Origin: Calothrix sp. PCC 7716
GTDB taxonomy: Bacteria > Cyanobacteriota > Cyanobacteriia > Cyanobacteriales > Nostocaceae
DNA length: 64,000 nt
Assembly (NCBI RefSeq): GCF_019977735.1
Contig: NZ_AP025018.1
Span: 3,038,001 to 3,102,000 of the forward strand
Direction of reading: 5' to 3'
Of this stretch, positions 17,536-25,570 are shown piece by piece. The translations under genes were made by a program, and so were the position numbers. Under the pieces are notes generated by a model. The model was not told the DNA's origin. It saw only the letters and a program-made list of their open reading frames with translations, and made no database searches. The number at the start of each line of letters is the position of its first letter. Within the stretch, counting starts at the first letter, position 1.

Positions 17536-18258
17536 CTAGAGTAGCATACTCTCAAGACTAGCCAAGTATTCCAAGGGGTTTCGCCGAAATTGAAGCTGAG
17601 ATATTCTCGTCTCATGATGTTTTTTCAAATCATTACGTAGATCAGATAAGTCAGAAAAAGAAACTTGTGATAAATCCTCTGCTGTAAAAGAGCGAAACTT
17701 AGTGGCAACAGCAGAAGCTAATTGAACTGACCCACGAATGACGAGTGATGAGGGTGCAACTTTACGACCTGTACAACGACGCTGATGATGTCGTAAAACT
17801 CCAAAAGTTTGTTCTAAATCATTGTTTGTTCTAGGTAAATCCTCAATTTCATAACAATGAAAAAGTCCAGACCAATAACTTATTGTGATTTTGATAAAAT
17901 GCACTATGCCTTGTTCTAAGGTACCTAATAAGTGCTTTCTACCCGACATATCTTGAAGTAAATCTTCATAGCTTTGTTTAACTTCAGTTGCAGATAAATT
18001 ATCTTCATTATCAAGAATATTTGCGGCTTTATGAACTAACTCATAGGCTGATTTAATTGGAGTAAATAATGCCGAGGTTGATTCGAGACCCTTAGAAATA
18101 ATCTGTTTAAGCTTGACTAATGGCTTTGGTAAAGTTTTTTTTTCTCCACTTTTGTGAGACTTTGTTCTATTAATGTCAGACGTTCTTGTAGTTTTAAACC
18201 AGATGCATCTAACGGCGGGCGCCCGTCGCTTGTTAGTGACGCACGCACCGCCGAGCAA
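17536..18258 (-). CDS. Transposase, 3' part reached by probable -1 frameshift
   Basis: This frame overlaps the 5' part between 18117 and 18258. Protein-like text begins after the A9 run as ...KKTLPKPLVKLKQIISKGLE and runs about 200 residues to the stop at 17536. It supplies the likely third catalytic acid in the helix TNNDLEQTFGVLRHHQRRC. The upstream portion of the open frame (before about 18143) is out-of-frame sequence, not protein. A shift back of one base at A9 joins the two parts into about 525 residues. Programmed -1 frameshifting or transcript slippage at such A-runs is established for several IS families; a plain mutation is the alternative. Confidence 0.75.
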   Translation of the reverse strand: MLGGACVTNKRRAPAVRCIWFKTTRTSDINRTKSHKSGEKKTLPKPLVKLKQIISKGLESTSALFTPIKSAYELVHKAANILDNEDNLSATEVKQSYEDLLQDMSGRKHLLGTLEQGIVHFIKITISYWSGLFHCYEIEDLPRTNNDLEQTFGVLRHHQRRCTGRKVAPSSLVIRGSVQLASAVATKFRSFTAEDLSQVSFSDLSDLRNDLKKHHETRISQLQFRRNPLEYLASLESMLL

Positions 18259-19115
18259 TATTTACTTACAATCGCGGCAACTCTTTTCTCATCACCCGAT
18301 ATGCTATTTTCTATTTTTCGTATACCTCGAACATGCTTTTTTAATTGCTTCTTCGCATGTCTATCCGCCTCGTAGATTATTTTACTAGCTTCTTTTAAAT
18401 AATGAAAATGGCATAAACCATGAGCGATTCCTGGCAATGCCACTTCTACAGCTTTACGAATTGACTGTTGACCATCACTTACAACTCCATCGATTGGTAC
18501 ATTTAATGTATTACTTACTTCCAGCAATAATGCAGCCAAATCTTCTGTTTTTGAAGATAGTAATGTTTTTGCAAGTAATATTTCTCCTGATAAACAGTCG
18601 CGAATTACCCATAATACTTCGTGTCCAACAGTAGGCTGCATCCCGTCTATTGCTAATATTAATCTTCCTTGCTCTTTTATTACTGCTTTTAGCCTTGAAA
18701 TGTCTCTTAACCATAATGAAAGTAATTCATCATACCGCGCTAGCAGGTGAGTTACACTACGCTCGCTGATGCACACACCTTTGGATTTAAGGTGAATATG
18801 AATTTGTGGAACACTTCTATGATCTTGGTAACGTAATGCTCCTACTAAAGCAATCACATCTAAGCCAAATTCATGATGTGGTAGTATCCATGAACCTTCT
18901 TGCTCTGGCCGATACGCGATTCGATACCTATCACAAGACATATTTTGGCAACGATAAATTTTTAGTCTCAGTTGTACTACTCCTTCTAGGGTTCTTACAT
19001 GCCGAAGATTGTTATATTCATTCCACATCCTTGAGCCACACTCTGGGCAGTGCTTTTGTACGCATTCGAGTACTTTTTCTGATGTCGCTTCTGGTTTGAG
19101 GTCTTTTCTTGCCAT
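18117..19115 (-). CDS. Transposase, 5' part (zinc-ribbon and DDE/MULE-type catalytic core)
   Basis: The 332-residue 5' frame of the insertion sequence starts at 19115. It opens with a zinc-binding CPECGSRMWNEY plus CQNMSC pattern, then a helix-turn-helix-like segment, then a DDE core: first Asp in LILAIDGMQPTVG, second in IDGVVSDGQQSIRKAV, followed by the CHFHYLKEASK block seen in MULE-like transposases. The frame stops soon after an A9 run in coding sense (18135-18143 on the plus strand), where reading can shift by -1 into the 3' frame. On its own it lacks the catalytic Glu, so it would be inactive unless frameshifting occurs. Confidence 0.85.
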   Translation of the reverse strand: MARKDLKPEATSEKVLECVQKHCPECGSRMWNEYNNLRHVRTLEGVVQLRLKIYRCQNMSCDRYRIAYRPEQEGSWILPHHEFGLDVIALVGALRYQDHRSVPQIHIHLKSKGVCISERSVTHLLARYDELLSLWLRDISRLKAVIKEQGRLILAIDGMQPTVGHEVLWVIRDCLSGEILLAKTLLSSKTEDLAALLLEVSNTLNVPIDGVVSDGQQSIRKAVEVALPGIAHGLCHFHYLKEASKIIYEADRHAKKQLKKHVRGIRKIENSISGDEKRVAAIVSKYCSAVRASLTSDGRPPLDASGLKLQERLTLIEQSLTKVEKKKLYQSH

Positions 19116-19199
19116 TGATGCACCCCTGTTTTATCTGTAATCCTTACACTACCAGATTTTGAGTCTTATCTAGCAAATTTTACCGCTCTAGTTTTTTTT

Positions 19200-19345
19200 A
19201 AGATTAATACTATAGATAGACCGATTTGAGGAAATTTACAATTACCATTGAACAGTAACTCATCCAATCGACGTAAGGATGAAGCTAATATTATATGCCA
19301 TTAGTTAGAGGGAAGAGATGATAATGATTTTTAAGATGAACACAA
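19200..19345 (+). repeat. Right half of conserved non-coding element A, cut off by the insertion sequence
   Basis: With the insertion removed, 17481-17517 joins 19200 onward and aligns almost without gaps to 28991-29160. Shared text includes TAACTCAT.CAAT, GTAAGGAT.AAGCTA.TATTAT and GCCATT.GTTAGAGG.AAGA. No reading frame is conserved between the two copies. The remaining 19346-19510 holds nothing I can name. Confidence 0.65.
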
Positions 19346-19510
19346 TAAAGTGTTAAAAGCATGAACAAAAATTTTGACCGAGTGTACTAGTTGCACTATT
19401 AAAGCATACCTAAGTATAAAAATAATCAGTATATATGCTTTGCCGATGCCTTTTCATTATAAGTACACTCCCCACGTACAGAAGCGTAACTCACATCTTG
19501 CACCAAGCTT

Positions 19511-19580
19511 AGAAACCGGGCTTCTTGACAAAATTTTGCTATAAAATTCTAATTTATCCTAAAGAAGCCCGGTTTCTTTT
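19511..19580. repeat. 16-bp perfect inverted repeat, possible terminator
   Basis: AGAAACCGGGCTTCTT (19511-19526) and AAGAAGCCCGGTTTCT (19562-19577) are exact reverse complements separated by 35 AT-rich bases, and the right arm ends in a short T-run. It lies beyond the end of the DUF389 gene (19672) and may serve as a terminator. The CCGGGCTTCTT text is a common dispersed repeat in cyanobacteria. Confidence 0.8.
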
Positions 19581-19671
19581 GACTTGTTGAGAATGCTGCA
19601 TTCCGGTGAGGTAATATTGATTATCTTGAAAATTAGATAGGAATATTTACCTTTTGTTTCGCGTAATCCAA

Positions 19672-20661
19672 TCACTTTTTTCTTACTTCTTGAACTTGGC
19701 TGATTTCAAATATAAGAGTCAAAGGTTGACCCATTTCTTTTTGCACAAAATCTTCTAATAACCCAACTTGCCTGGGAGTCACAGGTACTTTTGTCCGTAC
19801 AGTCAATCTGGCTTGCGGTGGATTTGTTAACCAATTTATATTGGTTTTAAGTAGTTCCATGCGCTGAAATGTAATTGTTTTGGTCAGCAGTGCATTTTTG
19901 AGACTAGTTTCTAAATTTGTTTGTTGAATTAATTGGGCAAAGCTAACACTCAGAGGCAGCAGTAAAATACTGGTAAGTAATAATGTCCAAAATAGCGCAG
20001 TACCTGCTCGTTTTATAGGAGAATAGCCCATAATCAAAAACGTCAGCATACAAGCGAGTGTAATACCCAAGAGGTTAGTAAGGTAAAGAATAGCTGCTCC
20101 CTTACTAAGCGACCAATTTGCTTGGGCTAGCCCTAAACCGATAACACAAATAGGTGGCATTAGTGCTACTGCTATAGCAGTTCCCACCAAACTACCAGAA
20201 ATTTCGGGCTTTACCTTAGCATAACCACTAATGCTACCTGCTGTCAGTGCAATTGCTAAATCTAGCAGGGTAGGTTTAGAACGAGATAGCACTTCAGTGT
20301 CAAAAGCGGAAATTTTGACTAGTAACTCAAGATTATAAGCTAACCCAATCGATAGTAAAGTTCCAAGTACAATAGCTATTAACCCTCTGCGAAAGAGTAT
20401 GATATTACCCGTAAGGGCGCCGTAAGCAAGTCCCCTGATTGGCAGCATTAGAGGTGCAATTACCATAGCTCCGATGATAACGGCAGCACTATTAGTAATT
20501 AAGCCAAGGGTTGCGATAGTACAAGAACCAATTGTTAAAATCAGGTAAGCCAGTGAGGGTGTGGATTCTTCTAACAACTCGGTTTGCAATTGCTCTAATT
20601 CAATTGCTTCAACTCTTTGGTGCAAAAAATTTTTAATCAGTTCGCTAGTACTGTTAATCAT
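19672..20661 (-). CDS. DUF389 family membrane protein
   Basis: A 329-residue protein with about six to seven hydrophobic segments. The DUF389 signature is clear: SCTIATLGLITNSAAVIIGAMVIAPLMLPI, then SISGYAKVKPEISGSLVGTAIAVALMPPICVIGLGLA. The C-terminal soluble part (LTVRTKVPVTPRQVGLLEDFVQKEMG) is a small alpha/beta domain. The function of DUF389 is not established. A second, longer member sits at 41627-42904, again next to an OB-fold lipoprotein cluster, which points to duplication of the gene set. Downstream is a strong inverted repeat. Confidence 0.88.
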   Translation of the reverse strand: MINSTSELIKNFLHQRVEAIELEQLQTELLEESTPSLAYLILTIGSCTIATLGLITNSAAVIIGAMVIAPLMLPIRGLAYGALTGNIILFRRGLIAIVLGTLLSIGLAYNLELLVKISAFDTEVLSRSKPTLLDLAIALTAGSISGYAKVKPEISGSLVGTAIAVALMPPICVIGLGLAQANWSLSKGAAILYLTNLLGITLACMLTFLIMGYSPIKRAGTALFWTLLLTSILLLPLSVSFAQLIQQTNLETSLKNALLTKTITFQRMELLKTNINWLTNPPQARLTVRTKVPVTPRQVGLLEDFVQKEMGQPLTLIFEISQVQEVRKK

Positions 20662-20749
20662 TGGTCAGTCTTAAGATTTTCACTTTACTCCTGAATTTGG
20701 GTATGAATAAAAATGTAGAAACCGAATTAATACGCTCTCTACAAGGGTT

Positions 20750-20989
20750 TCACATCCCATTCATAGATGAAATAACTACGAACGGTCTAGCAGTTTCGAC
20801 ATTATTAATGCTTTGAGAATACTGAGTCACCTCCTGCCAGAGTTCCCTAGGATCCACACGGTTGCTGATTTGTATAGTCACAACAACCGCAGTAATGATA
20901 AGGGCTATCACTGCGGTAACTTTCAATATTTTGACTAGAATGGTGAATAATAACCAACCGACAAACGCGGCAAAAAGATGAACATACAT
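20750..20989 (-). CDS. Small membrane protein, unknown
   Basis: 79 residues with two hydrophobic stretches near the N-terminus (HLFAAFVGWLLFTILVK and VTAVIALIITAVVVTIQI) and a polar C-terminus starting RVDPRELWQEVTQYSQ. It is on the same strand between the OB-fold lipoprotein gene and DUF389, with gaps under 90 bp, so the three are probably one transcript. I do not recognise a family. Confidence 0.55.
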   Translation of the reverse strand: MYVHLFAAFVGWLLFTILVKILKVTAVIALIITAVVVTIQISNRVDPRELWQEVTQYSQSINNVETARPFVVISSMNGM

Positions 20990-21072
20990 AAATAAAGATT
21001 CCTTAAATGTAGTAAATCATCAGAAGGCATGAAGATCACGTTAAAATCCTTATGCCTTTTATCTTTTACTTA

Positions 21073-21906
21073 CTATCTTCTTTCTAACGCCGATGGGTAT
21101 ACAGATTGAGCGATTAGCACTGGTCTATTTTTATACTCTACTTCCAACTGTCTTTCAAAACCAGTATCCCAATTGAAACCAAACTCTCTTTCGATGTCTG
21201 CAACAACTAACGGGCGTAACACACCAGTAACAACAACTCTTTCCGAAGCTCGAATAGGTACTTTTGGATTTGGATTTACCACTAACAAGTCTTGCCCGCC
21301 AAGTAATTTATCTTCATCAAGGGTAAATGAATTCTGTCCGACGATTTTCTCGACTTCTGCTGGGACGGCAATAACTTTGTTATAGTACGCACTTGGATTA
21401 CTGCTGATTTCCCCTGGTTTCGGTGCTAAAGCAATTGATTGTGCAATAATCGCTGGCTTATTTTCATATTCCACTAACAAAGTCGGGTCTAAGTCCAAAC
21501 CATACTGTCTTTCAATGTCAGCGACTACAAGGTTAGCGACTGGGCCTGTGATTTGTAAATCAATGTTCTCTGGTAGCGGCGCCACACTTCCTGTGGCATT
21601 TACAACTAAAATTGGTTCACTACCAAAAAATTGTTGGTCACTAACGGTGAATGTAGTCGGGCTAATTTTTCTCACAGGTTGGCTTCTGATCGTAACAGTT
21701 TTACCAACAAGCTGGACTGTATTGTCAGCTACTTCCTGTGCTGTTACGTTATTTTCTCCTTCAGCGCGTCTTGCTTCTAGATTGTTGGTGCAAGCAGCAC
21801 CCAAAAACATCGTCGTTAATGCAAGCGCAATAGTTCCAATCTGGAAGGGTTTGCGGCAGTTAGACGCGCGCTCGCCACTAAAATTAGTAATCAATTGATG
21901 TATCAT
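21073..21906 (-). CDS. Lipoprotein with two tandem OB-fold-like repeats
   Basis: 277 residues. The N-terminus has a hydrophobic core ending in the lipobox FLGAAC, so lipid attachment at the Cys near residue 39 is likely. Two related ~95-residue repeats follow: ...GKTVTIRSQPVRKISPTTFTVSDQQFFGSEPILVV...ANLVVADIERQYGLDLDPTLLVEYENKPAIIAQSI and a second with FTLDEDKLLGGQDLLVV...RPLVVADIEREFGFNWD...YKNRPVLIAQSV. The pattern 'xFTxxDxxxxGxxxLVV...VxGxVxxxVVADIE' fits an OB-fold barrel. Paralogues are at 39157-39975 (two repeats) and 35248-35835 (one). A periplasmic binding role is likely; the ligand is unknown. Confidence 0.8.
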   Translation of the reverse strand: MIHQLITNFSGERASNCRKPFQIGTIALALTTMFLGAACTNNLEARRAEGENNVTAQEVADNTVQLVGKTVTIRSQPVRKISPTTFTVSDQQFFGSEPILVVNATGSVAPLPENIDLQITGPVANLVVADIERQYGLDLDPTLLVEYENKPAIIAQSIALAPKPGEISSNPSAYYNKVIAVPAEVEKIVGQNSFTLDEDKLLGGQDLLVVNPNPKVPIRASERVVVTGVLRPLVVADIEREFGFNWDTGFERQLEVEYKNRPVLIAQSVYPSALERR

Positions 21907-22252
21907 GAGAAGTTGCTCCGTTAAAAAACTGTGAAGTAATTGCCTTAATTGTTTAGCTATTCATTAACTTATTACATCAAAGTTTGCTGTAAATAACTTA
22001 AAATATAGATGATATAACTAATGTATTAAGGTCTACTGGGGGCGTAAAAACCTTTTACAATTGTTTATTTTTAAACATTAGCAAAATTTCAACATTTGCA
22101 TTAATGCTAATTAGAAATAAACGCACTTTGTAATGTATACCTCAATAGTGGAAATTTGGTGGAAAAGTTCTTGCTAAATAGTAAATTACTACTTTAGAGG
22201 TAATTTAACTACGCTGAAAGTAATAACTAAAGGACGATGTAGTTTTTTGACC
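21907..22252. other. Intergenic region upstream of the OB-fold lipoprotein gene
   Basis: 346 AT-rich bases without a gene, holding the promoter of the lipoprotein gene at 21906. The direct-repeat site at 22149-22164 is the one recognisable element. Confidence 0.55.
22149..22164 (-). promoter_or_regulatory. TCCAC-N6-TCCAC direct-repeat site (copy b)
   Basis: The plus-strand text GTGGAAATTTGGTGGA has two GTGGA units 11 bp apart, preceded by AATA as in the other copies. It lies about 243 bp upstream of the lipoprotein gene start at 21906 and, read toward that gene, appears as TCCAC repeats. Confidence 0.55.
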
Positions 22253-22855
22253 TCAGTTATGGAAATATTTGATAGGCTCAAAAGCTTTTTCTAGTTTCTG
22301 GTTACCTTTTAGCATCTGTTGATTTTGTGACTGTAAAGCTGCAAATTCTTTGTTCAAGGCTTCATGCTCAGTCTTCAAAACCAAATACTTTTGTGATAGT
22401 TCTTCTCGCTCTGCTTTGGTTAAGGTTAAGGAGTTATTAACCCCAATTGCGAAGTTAGTAGCTGTACCAGCCAACGCAAGGGAAATAATAGCAAAAATGG
22501 ATGGTATCCAAGCGCTTAATTTGTAATTTTTTACCTGAAGTTTATACTTCTCTATTTGGGAAGTAGTAGTTTTTAATTGCTCGTTTAGTGCAAGATACCT
22601 TCTCTCAAAATCCAAAGTTTTAAACTGCATTATATCTAATTCAAATTTTTGCGGAGCATCATTTATATGATTTATTAATCTTTCTTCTGCATCGGGGTCT
22701 GAGATTTGCCCCTTGACACATTGGGTGAGAATCTTCCTTGCTTCTTTAGAGTCATTTGCATCAGCTATCGTATCTATTACCATCGTGTAAGCAAGTGTTT
22801 CTTTATCAGCATTAACACTTTCAATTAGGGAATTTGCTATTGACTCGTATAACAT
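22253..22855 (-). CDS. Hypothetical membrane-anchored coiled-coil protein
   Basis: A 200-residue protein: a polar helical N-terminal half with repeated acidic stretches (IADANDSKEARKIL...), a coiled coil at about 85-112, one hydrophobic segment at about 114-137 (AWIPSIFAIISLALAGTATNFAIG), and a second coiled coil to the end (KAEREELSQKYLVLKTEHEALNKEF...). It starts 4 bp downstream of the broken GH31 gene. I do not recognise the family. Confidence 0.6.
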   Translation of the reverse strand: MLYESIANSLIESVNADKETLAYTMVIDTIADANDSKEARKILTQCVKGQISDPDAEERLINHINDAPQKFELDIMQFKTLDFERRYLALNEQLKTTTSQIEKYKLQVKNYKLSAWIPSIFAIISLALAGTATNFAIGVNNSLTLTKAEREELSQKYLVLKTEHEALNKEFAALQSQNQQMLKGNQKLEKAFEPIKYFHN

Positions 22856-22859
22856 AAGC

Positions 22860-24631
22860 CTATGCCTCCACTTGACTAGTTAATTTGAGAAGTAATCCTT
22901 GAACTCGAATTTTACTAAATTTCGCGCACTCAATCTTTTGTCCCTTAGTTATGACTTCTTTCTCATCCACCCAAGCTTGCTCTACCTGGTCTCCATGCAA
23001 TTGTACTACCACACTAGTGTAAGCAAAATCGTAATCTCCTTCCTCTTCCCAAGTTACTTCCAAGCTATTTTTATTTCGTTGCATTTGGAATTTATCTAGG
23101 CGCCATTTACCATACCCATCTCCTGCATCGCTGTAAATGCAAAAGGATGAAGTAGGGGTTACAGATAAATTCTCCGTTTTTTCCAGTGTTGGGTAAATAT
23201 GGAGAATTAATTGCCTATCTTCTTCCATCGGTAAAATACTTCCAGCTTTAACCAAAAGAGGAATTCTTTCCAAAGGTGCTTCTAAAGTGATTTGCTGCGA
23301 ACCTTGGAATACCATGTCATCCCAAAAATTGTACCAGTATCCCTTGGGTAAAATAGCTTGCCGCTGGCGCCCTCCTTTCTCAGTAATTGGACAAACTAAT
23401 AATGCATCCCCTAACAAAAATGCATCGTCCACATCCCAGAGTGCAGAATCATTACTATCTGCCCAAAATACAGGACGTACAGGAGGATAGCCCTTTTGAC
23501 TTGCTTCCCAAGACAACGTGTAAAAATACGGTAGCAATCGGTAACGAAGTTGTAAGAAATCTCGAAGAATACTTAAGTAAGGCTCACCATAGAACCAGGG
23601 GTTGCGGTTGGCAACGTTATTAGAGGAGTGAGTGCGGAAGAAAGGGTGGAAAGTTGCCATTTGGAACCAGCGTAGGTATAGTTCAGCGCTAGGATTTCCT
23701 TGAAAACCGCCAATATCCGAACCACTGTAGGGAATTCCCGACAATCCTAGACCTACTACCATTGAGACTGTTATCCGCAACATATTCCAATTTGAATTAA
23801 TATCACCCGTCCAAGTCCAAGAGTAGCGTTGCAGTCCAGCCCAACCTGCACGAGAAACAATAAAAGGACGTTGATGCGGTCGGTAATGACAGAGACTTTC
23901 ATATGCAGCGCGCGCTTCGAGTAATCCATACACATTATGCGCTTCGCGATGCTCGCCACCTCTACCTTCTAAACAATGTTGAGTCACTTTGGGAAGCGAG
24001 CGGTCACCGTCCGTAATAAATACTGCGGGTTCATTCATATCATGCCAAAAACCCGCTATCCCAACATCGAGAAGATATTCATACTGCCGACTCCACCACT
24101 TGCGTACCAAAGGATTAGTAAAATCAGGGAAAACACACCAACCGGGCCACACAGGAGCAGTCACTGTTTGTCCATCAGGGTATGTACAAAACGCTCCTAA
24201 TACCTCTCCTTCTAAATATAAATTGCTTTTGCGGTCACACTTAATACCAGGATTATTAATTGTAATAAACTGCACTCCCATCTGTCGCAATTCCTGAGTA
24301 AAATTTGCGAGATTGGGGAAGCGTAGCGGGTCGATAGTAAAGGCACGAAATTCCACCTGCGAGTCAATATCTAAATGAATCGTGCTCAATGGCAAGTTTA
24401 GGGTTCGAGTTCTACTTGTTCAAAGTAAAAATTTGCTCCTGCTGGTGTAGCTTCGACACGAATTAGTTTACCAGGGTTGTCAAAAGCTTCTTTTGTTGGT
24501 GGTCTTTTAAAATTCCGTTCGCTGGCGTTCCTGTGGCGTGTGTAAAGGTACGCTTGTATTGCGTAACGTTGGTAAAAAAGCGACCCTAAAACAAAATTAA
24601 CTTTTAACTTAAACTGTTTAAAACTTATCAT
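22860..24631 (-). pseudogene. GH31 alpha-glucosidase with large internal deletion
   Basis: A decayed relative of the intact GH31 gene at 35848-38352. The 5' piece (24631-24398) encodes about 77 residues corresponding to the start of the intact protein, up to FYFEQVELEP, then a stop. The 3' piece resumes in another frame at NLPLSTIHLDIDSQVEFRAFTIDP and runs 511 residues. Aligned with the intact copy, roughly 270 codons covering most of the N-terminal beta-sandwich are missing. The catalytic barrel keeps the nucleophile block WHDMNEPAV and the acid/base block WTGDINSNW. A shortened barrel protein could still be made from an internal start, but without the N-terminal domain activity is doubtful. 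Confidence 0.85.
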
Positions 24632-24759
24632 ACTTATTATTAATTATATTAAATTATACTTTTATACACTGTATTTACTTAATAACTAACAAAAAAATGC
24701 ATTATGGTTCACAACTTATCCAGCATTTAGTTATAAAAGACACATTCCGGTTGCAGCCT

Positions 24760-24909
24760 TCATAACCTAATTACAATCTTTCTAGCTTCATAAATTCCTT
24801 CACGCTCAACTATAACTTGAGCAGAAGCCGGCAGAGTTAAGGGCGCCATTATCATAGTTAAACTGAGAATGCCAGCGCCAATAATTTGAGACAATCTTGA
24901 GTATTTCAT
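24760..24909 (-). CDS. Short secreted peptide, probable truncated WGxxGxxG-type protein
   Basis: A 49-residue frame from the ATG at 24909, preceded by AAGGAA at good spacing. Residues 1-31 form a clear signal peptide, MKYSRLSQIIGAGILSLTMI followed by MAPLTLPASAQ with cleavage after ASA. This opening matches the start of cyanobacterial secreted proteins that normally continue into a polar linker and a WGxxGxxG membrane tail. Here only 18 residues follow (VIVEREGIYEARKIVIRL), so the gene looks truncated or replaced at its 3' end. A direct-repeat site lies 45 bp upstream, so it may still be expressed. Confidence 0.55.
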   Translation of the reverse strand: MKYSRLSQIIGAGILSLTMIMAPLTLPASAQVIVEREGIYEARKIVIRL

Positions 24910-24953
24910 AGTTGAAGTTCCTTTTTTACTTTATTTAAAGTTAAATCTTAATT

Positions 24954-24971
24954 GTGGAAAACTCGTGGATA
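24954..24971 (-). promoter_or_regulatory. TCCAC-N6-TCCAC direct-repeat site (copy c)
   Basis: Plus-strand GTGGAAAACTCGTGGATA, identical to copy a over all 18 bases. It ends 45 bp upstream of the secreted-peptide start at 24909, and it is about 175 bp upstream of the truncated protease gene at 25145 in the opposite direction. Confidence 0.6.
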
Positions 24972-25144
24972 ATTCTACAAATTTTAAATTATTATTACAT
25001 GCCTATAGTTAGATTTATTTCCCTTACCTTTGATAGATTCATACATTTTGTAATCTAAACATATAGTTATATTAATAGAGATTTAGAAATTAACCTTAGC
25101 ATGATAATGCTTGAAAATTAAATAACTAGGATAAATTCGAGTTT

Positions 25145-25570
25145 ATGAATCGGAAAAAACAGCCTAATAGTCAAAATCCAACTGTTGCACTTAAAGATAC
25201 CAACTTAATTAGCATGGTTTCTTTATTAGCTTGTAGTAGCATGGTTTCAGTAGTATTCGTTAGCAGCTATGTAATATATTTAACTAGAAATGTTCTGACT
25301 CCAGCTACTACATCGACCATACCTTCAAAAGCTATTCAAGAACCAGGAAATGAAAGTAATAGCTTTTTACCTAACTTTGACAGTAAGAATTTTGTAGCTA
25401 AAGTTGTAGAACAAGTGCAACCTGCGGTGGTCGAAATAGGTGTTACCAGAACTGTACAACCTCAAGCACTAAATGCTTCTTCACTGCCGATCTATCAATG
25501 GTTTTTTGGAGATAATCCTAACTCATATCTTGCACCTGGAAATTTGGATGTCAATTCCTTGACTCAGTAG
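25145..25570 (+). pseudogene. HtrA/DegP-type serine protease, N-terminal fragment cut by an insertion sequence
   Basis: About 126 native residues remain: a polar N-terminus, one membrane anchor (SMVSLLACSSMVSVVFVSSYVIYL) and the family entry text NFVAKVVEQVQPAVVEIGVTRTV, which precedes the trypsin-like domain in cyanobacterial HhoA/HtrA proteases. The insertion sequence begins at 25522, and the frame's last codons to 25570 are IS sequence. The whole catalytic domain and PDZ domain are absent, and they do not reappear on the other side of the element, so the rest of the gene has been lost. Confidence 0.82.

Larger units (their letters stand above)
17518..19191. mobile_element. Insertion sequence with 24-bp imperfect terminal inverted repeats, inserted in a T-run
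   Basis: The left end CTAGAGCGGTAAAACTTGC (from 17518) and the reverse complement of the right end (ending 19191), CTAGAGCGGTAAAATTTGC, are inverted repeats of about 24 bp with one mismatch. Total length is about 1674 bp. The flanks are T7 (17511-17517) and T8 (19192-19199), consistent with a 7-8 bp target duplication of a T-run. It encodes one transposase split over two frames. It interrupts a conserved non-coding element whose intact homologue is at 28991-29200. I do not assign an IS family. Confidence 0.88.

Noticed and set aside
17536-19115. Assigning the first IS to ISKra4 or another named family
   Set aside because: The zinc ribbon and split frames are suggestive, but I could not match the terminal repeats or the catalytic spacing to a family without a database search.
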